Translations under genes and position numbers: made by a program
Notes under the pieces: model-generated
Database searches by the model: none
What the model saw: the letters and a program-made list of their open reading frames with translations, nothing else
Told to the model about the DNA's origin: nothing
In this document: positions 62,049 through 64,000 of the stretch, in pieces
How positions within the stretch are numbered: the first letter of the stretch is position 1
Layout of the letters: the number at the start of each line of letters is the position of its first letter
NCBI GenBank assembly: GCA_013396995.1
Contig: VWZP01009169.1
Coordinates: 1,860,218 to 1,924,217, forward strand
From: Dicaeum eximium
Lineage: Eukaryota; Chordata; Aves; Passeriformes; Dicaeidae
Direction of reading: 5' to 3'
DNA: 64,000 nt

Positions 62049-62201
62049 CCTCGGGCGTACCGCTGATGTCCGTGGGCGGCCCCGTGTTGACGGTGCGCTT
62101 GGGGTTCTGGGTCAGGGCGTTCTGCCGCGTCCAGTCAAAGTTGTCCATCTTGTCCTGCATGAAGCCGCAGATCTTCTCGTCCTCAAAGCGGCAGGTGTTA
62201 T
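62049..62201 (-). CDS. MDGA1: MDGA1 coding exon: N-terminal part of the MAM domain
   Basis: This is the most 5' exon of the gene visible here. It starts after a pyrimidine-rich acceptor (AG at 62,203-62,202) and ends before GT at 62,048-62,047. Length is 153 nt, phase 1 at both ends. It encodes 50 residues plus split codons, beginning NTCRFEDEKICGF and containing DNFDWTRQNALTQNPKR and NTGPPTDISGTPEG, which I recognise as the start of the MDGA1 MAM domain. The paralogue MDGA2 differs in this stretch. Two of the four MAM cysteines are here (residues 3 and 11 of the exon). MDGA1 is known as a GPI-anchored cell-surface protein of neurons that binds neuroligin-2 in cis and limits neurexin binding, restraining inhibitory synapse formation. 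Signal peptide, Ig and fibronectin-like exons would lie beyond the right edge of the window. The assignment rests on remembered family sequence, not on a search. Confidence 0.93.
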
Positions 62202-64000
62202 CTGTGGGGATGGATGGGAAGGGAAAGGAAGGGGCTGCTCAGCTGTGGCTTTTCAAACACCCTCCCCAAGCTGCCTGGGTGCTCAGAGCAGTGCTGGGTC
62301 ACCACTGAGGCTCTGTGTCAAGCCAGGGCAGATGGGCAGCCCCTGACCTCAGGAGGAGGCTGAAAAGGAAGGCATCAAAGAAATCACAGAAATCACAGCA
62401 TGGGTTGAGTTGGAAGCAGCCTCGAAGTCCATTCACTTCCAAACCCATTGCCATGGGCAGAGGTGCCATTCACTAGATCAGGTTGCCCAGGGCCTCATCC
62501 AACCTGACCTAGAACACTTCCACAGATGGGGCACCCATAACATCTCTGGGCAGCCTGTTACAGTGGCTCACCATTCTCTAAGTAAGGAATTTACTCTTAG
62601 AATCTAATCTGAATGTCCACTCTTTTATTTAAAAATGTTCCCCCTTTCCCTGTCACTACCATAATACATCAGTGATCAGTGTTACTACAGAAGTGTTAAT
62701 CCAGGCTGATAAATGTGATGGTCTGACAAAATGAAAGAAAGCTATTATGGCTAAAGAGAGAGAGATTCTCTGAGAGATCTGAAGGGGCAAATGTAGAGGA
62801 GGGTAAAAAATCACCAAAGGCAAACTGGCTACAAGGGCTTTTATATCAAAACAACTTGATAGGAGAATAATTTCCCCAGGAGAGAGGAAAACGTAGCAGC
62901 AGATGACCCCCCCTTCAGGCTATATATTTAACTAAACTATGACACACATGAAAAAAAATCAGCTGTGGAGAAGAGGTCAGCTCAGCACGACAAACCTGTC
63001 ATTTAGCCAGAGTACATCTAATTTACAGCAGCTAAAAGGCACATTTGATTTTGCAGCTTATGCTGGTTCCCCTAACAAAATAAAACACGTAGGTAAAAGA
63101 TTTTTATGTAGGATCAACCACATGTGCAATAGGGCTCACTTTTATTACTACCACAAGACAGTTACACCCTACAGCAATATTGTAAGAGAGATGAAAAATC
63201 TTGTGCATAGACATAACCCAATATGGACTTGCAGAGACTGGAATGAATTGGACATGAGCAGGCCAAAGATTCTAACCTTTGTGTTAAAAAGGTAGATTTG
63301 AGTCACAAAAGCAAAGGTCAAGAACCTGCTTTGCACTGCTAACACAACAGGATAGGGATGGATAAAGCAGGCAAAAAAGAAAGAGAAAACAGGTCCAAGA
63401 ACTGATGTGAAAACTGCTGTGTGTTTTGAAAGGTCCCTGGGCAGAAACCAGAGCTGGAGAATGAAGTGGAAGTGGGATCTTGGACCTTGTGAGTGATGTA
63501 GATATGGCAAGTCCAGATATCTTTAATTGCTGCGTTTAAGTAAGAGCAAGGAGGTGTGCTATGAAACTGAAAGATAAAGCCATGAAAGAACACATACACA
63601 AAGGAAAACGAGGCTTTGGAATGTGCTAGGAACCTCATCTGAGGCATGCTGGTGCAAGACAACTTTTTGGGGTTTACCTCCCTCATTTATCATGCCTAGA
63701 TGAAGAGAAGCCCAAATGTCTCCTGGGGCTCCTGCATTCTTGTATCTTCAGTGATGATTTGCTCTGGTTCCTGGGCAGGAGGCTTTTTCTCCTAGCACGC
63801 ATGACTCTGGCTGGACATGTAGGACAGAGCAGGATCCTTGACCTATGGGCTGGGTGCCAAGGATGGCACACACAAAGGAAGTTTTCTGCAATGCCAGGGC
63901 CAAAAGCTCCAGACGCAGTACAATGTGATGTTTGGAGCTTCGTACACCTACCATACACAACAAAATCAGTTATCTTGTACCAGAGAAGAGAGACTACCCA
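62202..64000 (-). other. MDGA1: MDGA1 intron upstream of the first visible exon, running off the window
   Basis: It contains the CR1 at 62.38-62.67 kb. I searched for a preceding fibronectin-like or Ig exon ending in phase 1 and saw none. The next exon upstream is therefore presumably beyond the right edge. Confidence 0.7.
62376..62665 (-). mobile_element. CR1 LINE 3' end fragment
   Basis: The plus strand begins AATCACAGAAATCACAGC and continues GTTGAGTTGGAAGCAGCCTC. It then carries TGCCATGGGCAGAGGTGCC, CATCCAACCTGACCTAGAAC, ATCTCTGGGCAGCCTGTTAC and TCCCTGTCACTACCAT. That is the reverse-complement order of a CR1 3' UTR. It lies in the MDGA1 intron just upstream of the 62.05-62.20 kb exon. Confidence 0.9.

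Noticed and set aside
1..64000. Undescribed prokaryote-like multi-gene system
   Set aside because: There are no operons, ribosome-binding sites or adjacent long ORFs. The window is an ordinary vertebrate locus dominated by introns and intergenic DNA.

Overview
The window looks like bird nuclear DNA, most likely from a songbird. The evidence is split exons with GT-AG introns, several CR1 LINE pieces, no mammalian repeats such as Alu, L1 or B-elements, and one repeat at 58.06-58.20 kb with a tRNA-Ile-like head and a CR1-like tail. That last architecture is known from TguSINE1 of zebra finch. No bacterial, plasmid or phage genes, CRISPR array or operon is present.

The one gene I can assign lies on the minus strand between 62.2 and 45.2 kb. 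It is the 3' end of MDGA1, a GPI-anchored neuronal immunoglobulin-superfamily protein. Five coding exons (62,201-62,049; 60,854-60,720; 47,501-47,371; 46,418-46,310; 45,270-45,179) join in frame with canonical splice sites. They encode the complete MAM domain, with its four cysteines, and the C-terminal GPI-attachment signal. The N-terminal signal peptide, Ig domains and fibronectin-like domain must lie beyond position 64,000. A strong minus-strand polyadenylation site near 35.8 kb and a weaker candidate near 44.97 kb are possible 3' ends; the distal one would imply a 3' UTR of about 9.4 kb.

From 1 to about 35.8 kb I recognise no protein-coding gene. This stretch holds a pentanucleotide microsatellite (9.66 kb), a 59-bp tandem duplication (15.3 kb), a possible LTR-type repeat (17.7 kb), an assembly gap inside a poly-T tract (18.6 kb), a dead CR1 LINE (27.4-28.6 kb), and two near-perfect direct duplications each ending at a single N (28.4-30.9 kb). 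The duplications look like contig-join artefacts. Several AT-rich, TAATTA-containing stretches resemble conserved non-coding elements, but that cannot be tested from one sequence.

Nothing here supports an undescribed multi-gene system. The points most worth checking are the assembly duplications, the distal polyadenylation site with the unassigned minus-strand ORF just upstream of it, the isolated CpG cluster beside the MDGA1 stop codon, and the tRNA-Ile/CR1 chimeric SINE as a lineage marker.
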